Under the pieces are notes generated by a model. It had not been told where the DNA came from. It did no database searches and was given only the letters and a program-made list of their open reading frames with translations. A DNA stretch of 13,655 bases from Thiomonas sp. (GTDB lineage: Bacteria > Pseudomonadota > Gammaproteobacteria > Burkholderiales > Burkholderiaceae): the NCBI GenBank assembly GCA_027443745.1, contig DAIAZB010000524.1:1-13655 (forward strand). The letters are read 5' to 3'. Of this stretch, positions 1-7,604 are shown one piece after another. The position numbers and the translations under genes were made by a program. Numbering within the stretch: position 1 is the first letter of the stretch; each line of letters begins with the position of its first letter.

Positions 1-543
1 GCGGCTGCCGCTGGTTTCCTCGCGTGGAAAGCGTACGGCCGCGGTGGCATCGCCGTGTTCGGTGATGTACGCAGTGGCAAGGCCGGCGTTGTGGATGGTG
101 GCCGGGTGGTAGTGCGTATCGGCCGGCACGTAGATGCTCACGGCCAGCGGCTGCAGCGGCTTCACGTCCATCGTCAGCGGATCGCTGAGCACGCTTTCAC
201 CCTTGGCAATGATGACGGTCGGCTTGCCGTGGAACAGCAACAGATGATCGCTGCCGGGCACCGTATCCGCCGCACCGGCACTCAACGCCACATGCACCGG
301 ACCCAGCGTGACCGGCACGCTGCCGAGCAGGTTGGATAGGCGCACGCGCAGCTCCGACCCGCCGATGCTGGTACGCACCACCTGCCGCACGGTCTGCGCA
401 TCCAGCACCGGGCCGGCGGTGTCTGGCGCGGCGGCCCATGCATCCGCCCAGGCGCGGTGTCCGTTGCCGTCGGCGGCCATGGCGCCGGCCGCCAGCGCCG
501 AGATCGCTCCGGCCAATACCCACTTCGTTATCCGATGCTGCAT
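1..543 (-). CDS. Secreted SGNH/GDSL hydrolase, N-terminal part (runs off the left edge)
   Basis: Open from an ATG at 543 to the window edge (181 codons, no stop). It begins with a signal peptide: the first residues are MQHRITKWVLAGAISALAAG, then cleavage is likely after AMA at about residue 23. What follows matches the N-terminal block common to one group of secreted SGNH/GDSL esterases: an AWADAWAAAPD stretch (about 30-40), TVRQVVRTSIGGSELRVRLSN (about 51-71), then a beta-rich region with LAVSIYVPAD and a THYHPATIHNAG stretch. The Gly-Asp-Ser nucleophile block and the Asp/His end of the triad would lie beyond position 1 and cannot be checked. The start lies 37 bases after the GH31 stop, behind a strong Shine-Dalgarno site, so it is probably the next gene of the operon. 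A role in removing O-acetyl groups from xyloglucan or its oligosaccharides is inferred from position. It does not look like the sialate-esterase type described in Xanthomonas. Family call fairly sure; substrate open. Confidence 0.75.
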   Translation of the reverse strand, partial: MQHRITKWVLAGAISALAAGAMAADGNGHRAWADAWAAAPDTAGPVLDAQTVRQVVRTSIGGSELRVRLSNLLGSVPVTLGPVHVALSAGAADTVPGSDHLLLFHGKPTVIIAKGESVLSDPLTMDVKPLQPLAVSIYVPADTHYHPATIHNAGLATAYITEHGDATAAVRFPREETSGSR

Positions 544-547
544 GTCA

Positions 548-555
548 TTCCTCCC
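548..555 (-). promoter_or_regulatory. Ribosome binding site of the SGNH hydrolase
   Basis: On the minus strand GGGAGGAA lies four bases before the ATG at 543, and its GGAGG core is six bases away. This is the best Shine-Dalgarno match at this end of the window. It supports this ATG and independent initiation rather than coupling to GH31, whose stop is 37 bases upstream. Confidence 0.8.
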
Positions 556-580
556 GTGTTGTCCTTGCGATATGGGTGCC

Positions 581-3436
581 TCAGCGCGGCACTTTCAGTG
601 CCTTGCCGTCGTACTCCACGCGCTGGTCGCGGCTGCCGTCCAGCGCATCCGCACTCGGGTGTGCCAGGTCGATGCGGCGGATGATGAACTGCCGTTTCGC
701 CGGAGCGCCGCCGCCGTCGCCCTCGCGCTTGCCGAGCGTCACCACACCGGTCGCGTCGTCGTAGTCCAGCGGGATACGCGAGTAGTGGCCGTGCTCGTAG
801 CCATAGTCGGTGCCGTCGTCCTCGTACAGCGAGGTATGGCCATCGGCGCCCGTATAGACCAGCAGGGTGATCGGCGCGTCAGGCTTCTCGTTGCTGTACT
901 GCTCCGCCGGCCCGGTGGGCACGATGGCGCCTGCACGCACGAACAGCGGCATGCGCGCCAGCGGCGCCGGCGCCTGTACGGTCTGCCCGCCGGCGTAGCG
1001 CTTGCCGGTGTTGAAGTCGTACCAGTCGGTGCCGGCTGGCAGGTAGACCGCGCGACTGCGTGCTTCGTAGCGCGTCACCGGCGCCACCAGGAAAGCCGGG
1101 CCGAACATGTATTCGTCGCCGATGGCGCGCACCTTGGGGTCGTGCGGGAAATCCATCGGCAAGCCGCGCATGAGGGTGCCGTCATGCCACCAGGTGTCCG
1201 CCGCCTGGGTGTAGATGTAGGGCAGCAGGCGATAGCGCAGGCGGTCGTACCAGGCCAGCGCGTCGTACACCGGCGAGCCCGGCGGCGCGATGTTGTAGAT
1301 CTCGCGCTTCACGCCCTGGCCGTGCGAGCGGAAGATCGGGCTGAATGCGCCGAACTGGAACCAGCGCAGGTTGAGCTCGCGCCACTCGGCCAGGTTCTTC
1401 GCATCCGGCTTCAGGTAGCGATCTTCGATCGCGTAGCCGCCGATGTCGGTGGTCCAGTTGGGGATGCCTGACAGCGAGAAGTTGATGCCCGCGGCGATCT
1501 GATCGCGCAGGTTGCTCCAGCGCGCCACCACGTCGCCGCTCCAGCTGGCGGCGGCGTTGCGTTGCTGCCCGGCGAAGGCCGAGCGGGTGAGGATGAACAC
1601 GCGCTTGTCCGGGTAGGACTGGCGGCTGCCCTGGTACACCGCGGTGGTGGTCATCAGCGGGTAGCTGTTGAAGAAGGCAGCACCCGGGCCCAGCGCGGTC
1701 GGGCTCATCAGCAGCTTGCGCTCGGCGATGCTGGTGTTGGAGTTGATGTCCGGCTCGGTGGCGTCCAGCCACCAGGCATCCACGCCGAGGTCGCCCAGGT
1801 TCTCGCGGATCTGCCGCCAGTAGATGCGTCGTGCCTCGGCCGAATACGGGTCATAGAAGGAACTGAGATAACCCGGCCCCACCCAGTCCTTGACGCCCTC
1901 CTCGATGTTGCGCTGATAGATGTGGCCGCCCGCCGCCAGCTCCTTGTAGTTCTGCGTGGTCGGGTAGAACTTGGGCCACACCGAGATCATGAAGTGGACA
2001 TGCTCGCCGTGCACCTTCGCGATCATGCCCCTGGGGTCGGGATAGCGCGTCCTGTCGAACTGGTGCGAACCCCAGGCGTCGTCCTTCCAGTAGCGCCAGT
2101 CCTGCACGATGTTGTCCAGCGGCAGGCCAAGCCTGCGGTAGCGCGCCACGGTGCCGAGCAGTTGCGCCTGGGTCTCGTAGTGATCGCGGCTCTGCCAGAA
2201 GCCGTAGGCCCAGCGCGGCAGCATCACCGCCTTGCCGGTCACATCGCGGTAGCCGGCGATTACGTCGTCCAGGTTGCGGCCGGCGATGAAGTAGTAATCG
2301 ACCGCATGGCCCAGCTCGGAAAACAGCGAGAGCTCGTTCTGTTCTGCCGGCGGCAACGGATCGAGATGGTCGAGCGCGATGTAACCCGACTGCGGCGTCC
2401 ATTCGATGCGGATGGCATGCCTTTCGCCGGGTCTCATCGCCACGGTGAAGTCGCGGTACCAGGGGTTCCAGTTCTGCCGCCAGTCGTCCAGCACCAGCTT
2501 GTGGTCGATGTAGAGCTTGAAGTAGCCACTGGCATAGAGCCGGAACTTGTGCACGCCAGCCACGTCCGAGGCCAGCGAGCCCCTCCACTCCACTGTCTGG
2601 CCCGGGCCACCGCCGACGCCCTTCGCGTCCTTCAGCGCCGTGGGCCAGCGCTTGACGTCGTCAATGTACTGATAGTCGACGCTGGCTTCGTCGCGACGCA
2701 GCTTCAGCTTGCCGTCCATGTAGTAGCTCGCGGTGAGGCCGCCGGGCCTGCCGTTGGCGTCAAACACTTTCAGTCCCTGGTCGATCAGTCGGTAGGGGCG
2801 CGGGTCGCCGAAGCGCGTGATCGAGTTGTTGTCCCACAGCACGCCGTAGTCACGCGAGGACACCACGAAGGGAATGCCGATGTCCATGTTGTGCTGGGCG
2901 AGTTCAACGTCCTTGCCCTTGTAGTCCATGACGCCTTCCTGGTGCTGGCCCAGGCCATAGAACGCCTCGTTGGCCGGCGAGGCGAACTGCTGGCGGATGG
3001 CGTAGAAGGACTGCCCCTGCACGGTCACCGGGGTGAAGCTGCGGCCGTGGGGCTGTTCGACCAGGATGGGCTTGCCATCGCGGCCATAGAAACCCACCGC
3101 GCCATCATGCAGCGACACGCGCGCCTCGATCGCAGGGGTGTCGAGGGTCACCGTGCCGGCGTGCTCGCCCACGGTGAAGTGGTCGTCGCCACCGGTCTTC
3201 AGCGCCATCAGGCTGGCCGGCAGCCCGAAGCCGCCCTGCGGCACCGCGGTGACGTGGATGATGCGGTCGGACACCACGCGCAGCCGCACCTTCTGCGGCG
3301 AGCCGTCGAGGCGGACCACGATGCCGTCGGACAGGCGGGTGATATGAGGCTGGGCGGTCGTCGCCGCCTGCACGCCTGCGCTGCAAAGGCCAAGCGCCAA
3401 CAGCGCAGCAAGGGGTGGCAGTCGCATGCGGCTCAT
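581..3436 (-). CDS. GH31 alpha-xylosidase with inserted PA14 domain (Xyl31 type)
   Basis: 951 residues. GH31 alpha-xylosidases release alpha-1,6-linked xylose from the non-reducing end of xyloglucan oligosaccharides. A signal peptide ends near residue 24 (VQA/AT). An N-terminal beta-sandwich is interrupted at about 232-362 by a PA14 module (FRLYASGYFKLYIDHKLVLDDW, then GYIALDHLDP). The TIM barrel follows from about 400. The catalytic nucleophile is predicted to be D558 in WWLDATEPD, the form typical of bacterial alpha-xylosidases rather than the alpha-glucosidase WxDMNE. The acid/base is predicted to be D635 in SWSGD. The C-terminal beta domains include LYEDDGTDYGY (about 870-880). The domain order, PA14 position and length resemble Cellvibrio japonicus Xyl31A. 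The ATG overlaps the GH3 stop as ATGA, with GGAGA seven bases before it, so translation is likely coupled. An ATG three codons downstream is possible but lacks that spacing. Family sure; xylosidase specificity well supported by motif and neighbours. Confidence 0.93.
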   Translation of the reverse strand: MSRMRLPPLAALLALGLCSAGVQAATTAQPHITRLSDGIVVRLDGSPQKVRLRVVSDRIIHVTAVPQGGFGLPASLMALKTGGDDHFTVGEHAGTVTLDTPAIEARVSLHDGAVGFYGRDGKPILVEQPHGRSFTPVTVQGQSFYAIRQQFASPANEAFYGLGQHQEGVMDYKGKDVELAQHNMDIGIPFVVSSRDYGVLWDNNSITRFGDPRPYRLIDQGLKVFDANGRPGGLTASYYMDGKLKLRRDEASVDYQYIDDVKRWPTALKDAKGVGGGPGQTVEWRGSLASDVAGVHKFRLYASGYFKLYIDHKLVLDDWRQNWNPWYRDFTVAMRPGERHAIRIEWTPQSGYIALDHLDPLPPAEQNELSLFSELGHAVDYYFIAGRNLDDVIAGYRDVTGKAVMLPRWAYGFWQSRDHYETQAQLLGTVARYRRLGLPLDNIVQDWRYWKDDAWGSHQFDRTRYPDPRGMIAKVHGEHVHFMISVWPKFYPTTQNYKELAAGGHIYQRNIEEGVKDWVGPGYLSSFYDPYSAEARRIYWRQIRENLGDLGVDAWWLDATEPDINSNTSIAERKLLMSPTALGPGAAFFNSYPLMTTTAVYQGSRQSYPDKRVFILTRSAFAGQQRNAAASWSGDVVARWSNLRDQIAAGINFSLSGIPNWTTDIGGYAIEDRYLKPDAKNLAEWRELNLRWFQFGAFSPIFRSHGQGVKREIYNIAPPGSPVYDALAWYDRLRYRLLPYIYTQAADTWWHDGTLMRGLPMDFPHDPKVRAIGDEYMFGPAFLVAPVTRYEARSRAVYLPAGTDWYDFNTGKRYAGGQTVQAPAPLARMPLFVRAGAIVPTGPAEQYSNEKPDAPITLLVYTGADGHTSLYEDDGTDYGYEHGHYSRIPLDYDDATGVVTLGKREGDGGGAPAKRQFIIRRIDLAHPSADALDGSRDQRVEYDGKALKVPR

Positions 3437-5958
3437 CGTGCTTTCTCCATGGTCAGGTCGGCGGCCAGCGGCGTACGGTCGGAGGCGTCGCCCACGCGGA
3501 TCACGAAGCGACCCGGGTCGACCTTCCAGTCATTGTGGTCGGGGTCGTAGTAGGCGAAGGCGCGGCGATCGAGCGCAAGGGTGACGCGCCGGCTCTGTCC
3601 CGGCCCCAGGTTCACCTTCTGGAACGCCTTCAGCTCGCGCTCCGGCCGCACCACGGTGGCGGAGGGATCGCTCACGTATACCTGCGCCACCTCCGCGCCC
3701 GCACGCGTGCCGGTGTTGCGCACTTCGAACGACACCTGCACCGTATCGCCATCGCGCGCCTTCGCCGGCTTCACCTCCAGCCCGGAGAATGCGAACGTGG
3801 TGTACGAGAGGCCGTAGCCGAACGGGAACAACGGTTGCGGCTTGTGCGGATGGCTGGTGTACCAGCGGTAGCCGACGAACAGGCCTTCGCCGTAGTGGAC
3901 CGTGGGGTGCGTGCCCGGCGGGTGTGGCGGCGCGTAGTAATAGTCGTGGGTGGGGTTGTCCTCCCAGCGGCGCTCGAAGCTGATCGGCAGCTTGCCTTCC
4001 GGCGAGCGCGCGCCGAACAGCACTTCGGCCACGGCACGGCCGCCTTCCTGACCCGGATACCAGTTCTGCAGCAGCGCCGGCACCTGGCCCAGCCAGTCCG
4101 CGGTGGCATAGGCGCCGCCCGAGGTCACCGTCACCACCGTCTTCGGGTTCGCCTTGGCTACCGCCTCGATCAGCGCTTCCTGGCCCCAGGGCAACGCGAA
4201 GGTGCGGTCAAAGGCCTCGCTTTCCGAGGTCGGATCGAAACCAACCGCCACCACCGCGGCGTCGGCCATCGCCGCCATCTTCAGCGCCGCCGGCGAGATC
4301 AACTCGTCCACCGGAATCACCCCCAGACCCATCCGGCTGTAGTCCACGTCGGGCAGGTAGTCGAGCCGCACCGATACCGCCTGCCCCGCCTTCAGATCCA
4401 GCGCGGCGTACAACGGTGCCTGACCCTCGCGCTTGGGCTGCACGATCACCGCCTTGCCGTCCACGTACAGCGTGTAGCTGTCCGCGCTGGCCGCCGCCGT
4501 CAGGAACAGGTAACGCCCCGCGTGCGGCGCCACGTACCGCCCGCTCCAGCGAATGCTGCGCCGCTTTACCGCCGGGGTGGTCCACAGCTCCGGCTTCCAC
4601 TGGTCGACGTGGGCGTCCACCGCGGACGCAGCCGGCGTGCCGCGGAACCCGGGATTGTCGAAGGTTTCGCGGCGCAGGCCGGGCTGGCCGTCGGCGGTGG
4701 TGAAGCCGTCGCGCTTGAATACTGCATCCGGCGCTGGCAGGCCTCGGTCGTACAGCACGCGCACGCGCTGACCCAGATAATCGACGATGCCGCCGAGGAT
4801 GCTCTCGGTGCGGAAGGTCTCGATGTGCGAGCTGCCGCCGGCGGTGGCGTAGCCAGGATAGGCATCGGGGCCGATCACCGCGATGGTCCTGATCGTGCCC
4901 GCGTCGAGCGGCAACAGATGGTGCGCGTTCTTCAGCAGCACCAGCGACTCGCGCGCCGAGTCCAGCGCCACTTGGTCGTTGGCGGCGTCGAACAGCGGTT
5001 GCGTCAGGTCCCGCTGCGGCCGGTCGAGGAAGCCGAAGCGCACCGCGGTGCGCAGGATGCGTCGCACCTTGTCGTCCAGTTCTGCCGTGGACAAGCTACC
5101 GTCGCGCAGGGCCGGCAGCAGCAGCGCGGGCCGCATCTTGTCGGCCGCGGGCATCTCCAGGTCGAGGCCAGCCTTGAAGGCCTTGAGTCCGTTGTCCACC
5201 GCACCCCAGTCGGACATGAAGATGCCGTCGAAACCCCAGTCGTGCTTGAGGATGCCGCTCACCAGGCTGCGGTTCTCGGCGGTGTACTCACCGTCGAGCT
5301 GGTTGTAGCTGCTCATCACCGCGCCGACATGGCCCTGCTTCACCGCCATCTCGAACGCACGCAGGTAGATCTCGTGCAGCGGCCGCGGCGCGATGACCGA
5401 ATTGAGTTGGCGCCGCTCATACTCTGAGTTGTTGGCCGCGAAGTGCTTGATCGTGGCCACTACGCCCTGGCTCTGGATGCCATCGATCAGGCCCACGGCG
5501 GTGCGACCGGCCAGGTAGGGGTCCTCGCCGTAGTACTCCATGTTGCGGCCGTTCTGCGGCGCACGGTAGATGTTCAGGCCGGGGCCCAGCAGGAAGCTGA
5601 TGCCGCGCGCGCGCGCATCGCGCCCCATCGCCGCGCCGACGCGCTTTGCCAGCGCGGGATCCCAGCTCGCCGCCAGCCCGATGCCGGCAGCGTAAGCGGT
5701 GGATTTGCCGCCCAGGCGCACACCGTAGGGTCCGTCCGACATGCCCAGCGCCGGCAGACCGATCGACGGCACGGCGCGGATGTCGAAGCCGTCGGTGCCA
5801 CCGATCAGTGCGACCTTCTGCTCCAGCGTGAGCCTCTGCACCAGGGTATCGACGCGATGCTCGACGGCGGGCGAATCGGGCTGCGGCTCGGCTGCCAGTA
5901 CCGGCCGGGCGAGGCCGGCGAGCAGCATGGCAGCGGAAAGCACTTTCCAACGGATCAT
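3433..5958 (-). CDS. GH3 beta-glucosidase with inserted PA14 and C-terminal FnIII-like domain
   Basis: 841 residues from the ATG at 5958. It is expected to remove unbranched beta-1,4-glucose from the non-reducing end of xyloglucan oligosaccharides once GH31 has taken the xylose. The signal peptide runs to about residue 22 (ARPVLAA). Domains in order: (alpha/beta)8 barrel about 30-320, with NGRNMEYYGEDPYLAGR, the KHFAANNSE block (171-179) and the nucleophile D250 in MSDWGAV; alpha/beta sandwich starting about 335; PA14 insertion about 405-555; sandwich resuming with ESEAFDR, where E579 or E581 should be the acid/base; FnIII-like domain about 735-825. GH3 enzymes with PA14 in this place (Kluyveromyces BglI type) are known. 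The frame stays open upstream to 6069 inside GH35, but only the ATG at 5958 has both a signal peptide and a Shine-Dalgarno site. The gene follows the GH35 stop by 11 bases and its own stop overlaps the GH31 start. Family sure; xylosidase activity cannot be excluded. Confidence 0.94.
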   Translation of the reverse strand: MIRWKVLSAAMLLAGLARPVLAAEPQPDSPAVEHRVDTLVQRLTLEQKVALIGGTDGFDIRAVPSIGLPALGMSDGPYGVRLGGKSTAYAAGIGLAASWDPALAKRVGAAMGRDARARGISFLLGPGLNIYRAPQNGRNMEYYGEDPYLAGRTAVGLIDGIQSQGVVATIKHFAANNSEYERRQLNSVIAPRPLHEIYLRAFEMAVKQGHVGAVMSSYNQLDGEYTAENRSLVSGILKHDWGFDGIFMSDWGAVDNGLKAFKAGLDLEMPAADKMRPALLLPALRDGSLSTAELDDKVRRILRTAVRFGFLDRPQRDLTQPLFDAANDQVALDSARESLVLLKNAHHLLPLDAGTIRTIAVIGPDAYPGYATAGGSSHIETFRTESILGGIVDYLGQRVRVLYDRGLPAPDAVFKRDGFTTADGQPGLRRETFDNPGFRGTPAASAVDAHVDQWKPELWTTPAVKRRSIRWSGRYVAPHAGRYLFLTAAASADSYTLYVDGKAVIVQPKREGQAPLYAALDLKAGQAVSVRLDYLPDVDYSRMGLGVIPVDELISPAALKMAAMADAAVVAVGFDPTSESEAFDRTFALPWGQEALIEAVAKANPKTVVTVTSGGAYATADWLGQVPALLQNWYPGQEGGRAVAEVLFGARSPEGKLPISFERRWEDNPTHDYYYAPPHPPGTHPTVHYGEGLFVGYRWYTSHPHKPQPLFPFGYGLSYTTFAFSGLEVKPAKARDGDTVQVSFEVRNTGTRAGAEVAQVYVSDPSATVVRPERELKAFQKVNLGPGQSRRVTLALDRRAFAYYDPDHNDWKVDPGRFVIRVGDASDRTPLAADLTMEKAR

Positions 5959-5965
5959 GCAGACA

Positions 5966-5971
5966 TCCTTC
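5966..5971 (-). promoter_or_regulatory. Ribosome binding site of the GH3 gene
   Basis: GAAGGA on the minus strand ends seven bases before the ATG at 5958 and overlaps the TGA stop of the GH35 gene (5972-5970). It decides the GH3 start, because the frame is open further upstream, and it suggests coupling to GH35 translation. Confidence 0.65.
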
Positions 5972-7604
5972 AGTACGTGGCCAGCTTGACGCGCAGCCAC
6001 TGCGGTGCGCTGGTGAGATTGAGGCCGTAGTCGGTCTGGTCGCCGTTCCACACGCGCAGGAACTGCCATCGGCCGTCCACGTAGCGGCCTTCCTCGACGC
6101 GCTCGAACAGCGAATGTTTGCCGGCGTTGCGGCCGGAAGGCTGAAAGCTCACCCGCGCGTGTTCGCCGGCGACCAGATATTCATCGCGACCGAGCCGCAC
6201 GATCAGCACCCCACCCCGCGGCGTCGGATTGCCCCGCGGCGACGGAGTGCCGAATTGCGGCAGGCCATAGCCGATGTGCGCGGTCCAAGCGCCCAGTTCG
6301 AGCTGCTGGCTGTGCGCCTGTTCCGGCTCGGACGCACCCCACACCCTGCCTTGGAAATTCGCCTTGGCGACCAGCGACGCGATCGGGCGCAGCAGCGCGT
6401 AGTCCAGCGCGAACGGCTTCAGCGTGTCCGCATCAACCTTGCGCGCGCCCAGCGGCCAGTTGGAGTAGCCGGTGTAATCCATGCCGAACGGCGAGAAGCC
6501 GATCGCACCATGCCCAAGCGCTGCGAACACGTAGCGTGCATAGGGCGCTGCGTTGCCGGTCTCCCCGACGAAGAGCGGATTGTCGGCGCGACTGTAGCGA
6601 TCCAGCACGGCCGTGTACTTCGCGTACTCTGGCAGATAGATGTCCGGCGCGATCAGGTCGAGCGAAGGTGCTGCCACACGCCATATGCCGAGCACGTTGT
6701 CGGTGGGGCCACCACTGGAATAGCTGCCCGGCGGGCCGGGATGGAACGGATCGCGCAGCGCCACGTTGGCGTACATCGGTAGGTCGTAGGCCGCCTTGCC
6801 CGCGGCGGCAACCTGTTCCACATAGTGTGCGATGACCCAGGCGTAGGAAAACTCCGCGGCATCACTGCCGAACACACTTGCCCAGGTGCCAGCGCGACGC
6901 CCGGACACGCCCGGCAAGCTACCGGCGCGGCCGGTCTTGGCCAGCACCGCAGCGGGCACCGGCGATTGCAGCAGCTTGTCGCCGGCGGCGGAATAATCGC
7001 GTTCGGTGCCGTAGGTGCCCGTTTCGTTTTCCACCTGCACCATGATCACGGTATGGCGATCGCCGTCGATCGCGCGCAGGTGTTTCATCAAGGCCACAAA
7101 GGCGGTGCGGTCGGCATCGAGCGTGGACGAGGCGAACGGCGACAGCGAATCGAGCGTGTCGCCATCCTTCCTCAACACGCGCGGAAAGCGCCGGTTGTCC
7201 AGCTTCACCCACGCGGGTGCGTAGGCCGGGCCGTTGTTCTTCCAGGTGGCGAACCAGAGCAGCACCAGGCGCAGGTGGTGCTCGCGCGCCTGCGCGACCA
7301 GCGTGTCGAGGAAGCTGAAGTCGAAATGGTCTTCGGTCGGCTCGATCTGCTCCCAGGCGATCGGCACCTGCACGGTGTTCACCCGAAGCGCGTCCATCGC
7401 CGGCCACACCTTGGGCAGCATCGCCGGCCAGGCGCTGGAGTTGTTCACCTGCGCACACAGCATCAGGTAAGGCTGGCCGTCCACCAACAGCATGTGGCGG
7501 CCATGTTCGCTGAGCACGCGTGGCAGCGGGGTGGCGGCCGCAGGACGCGCGACGAGGATGCCGAACGCAAGCAGCAGCGCGGCGGCAAACGAGCAGGGCC
7601 TCAC
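5970..7604 (-). CDS. GH35 beta-galactosidase with DUF5597-type C-terminal domain
   Basis: 544 residues starting with GTG at 7604. The expected job is removal of terminal beta-1,2-galactose from xyloglucan side chains, as by Cellvibrio Bgl35A. A signal peptide ends near residue 24 (ARPAAA/TP) without a lipobox. The TIM barrel starts with HMLLVDGQPYLMLCAQVNNSS; the family hallmark VQVENETGTYG gives the predicted acid/base E194, and LFVGETGN gives the predicted nucleophile E348. The C-terminal part (about 465-530, VLIVRLGRDEYLVAG to FLRVWNGDQTDYGLNL) looks like the DUF5597 beta domain found on the short, secreted GH35 enzymes. Near 453-464 is a small proline/arginine repeat (TPSPRGNPTPRG), probably a surface loop. 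The GTG overlaps the TGA of GH74 as GTGA, with GGAG eight bases upstream, so the two are probably coupled. Family confident; galactosidase specificity rests on family and context. Confidence 0.89.
   Translation of the reverse strand: MRPCSFAAALLLAFGILVARPAAATPLPRVLSEHGRHMLLVDGQPYLMLCAQVNNSSAWPAMLPKVWPAMDALRVNTVQVPIAWEQIEPTEDHFDFSFLDTLVAQAREHHLRLVLLWFATWKNNGPAYAPAWVKLDNRRFPRVLRKDGDTLDSLSPFASSTLDADRTAFVALMKHLRAIDGDRHTVIMVQVENETGTYGTERDYSAAGDKLLQSPVPAAVLAKTGRAGSLPGVSGRRAGTWASVFGSDAAEFSYAWVIAHYVEQVAAAGKAAYDLPMYANVALRDPFHPGPPGSYSSGGPTDNVLGIWRVAAPSLDLIAPDIYLPEYAKYTAVLDRYSRADNPLFVGETGNAAPYARYVFAALGHGAIGFSPFGMDYTGYSNWPLGARKVDADTLKPFALDYALLRPIASLVAKANFQGRVWGASEPEQAHSQQLELGAWTAHIGYGLPQFGTPSPRGNPTPRGGVLIVRLGRDEYLVAGEHARVSFQPSGRNAGKHSLFERVEEGRYVDGRWQFLRVWNGDQTDYGLNLTSAPQWLRVKLATY

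Noticed and set aside
1562..5427. Very long open frames on the plus strand opposite the GH31 and GH3 genes (over 600 codons each)
   Set aside because: They mirror the minus-strand codon structure of GC-rich genes, have Arg/Val/His-rich composition with no recognisable domain, and overlap genes with intact catalytic motifs.
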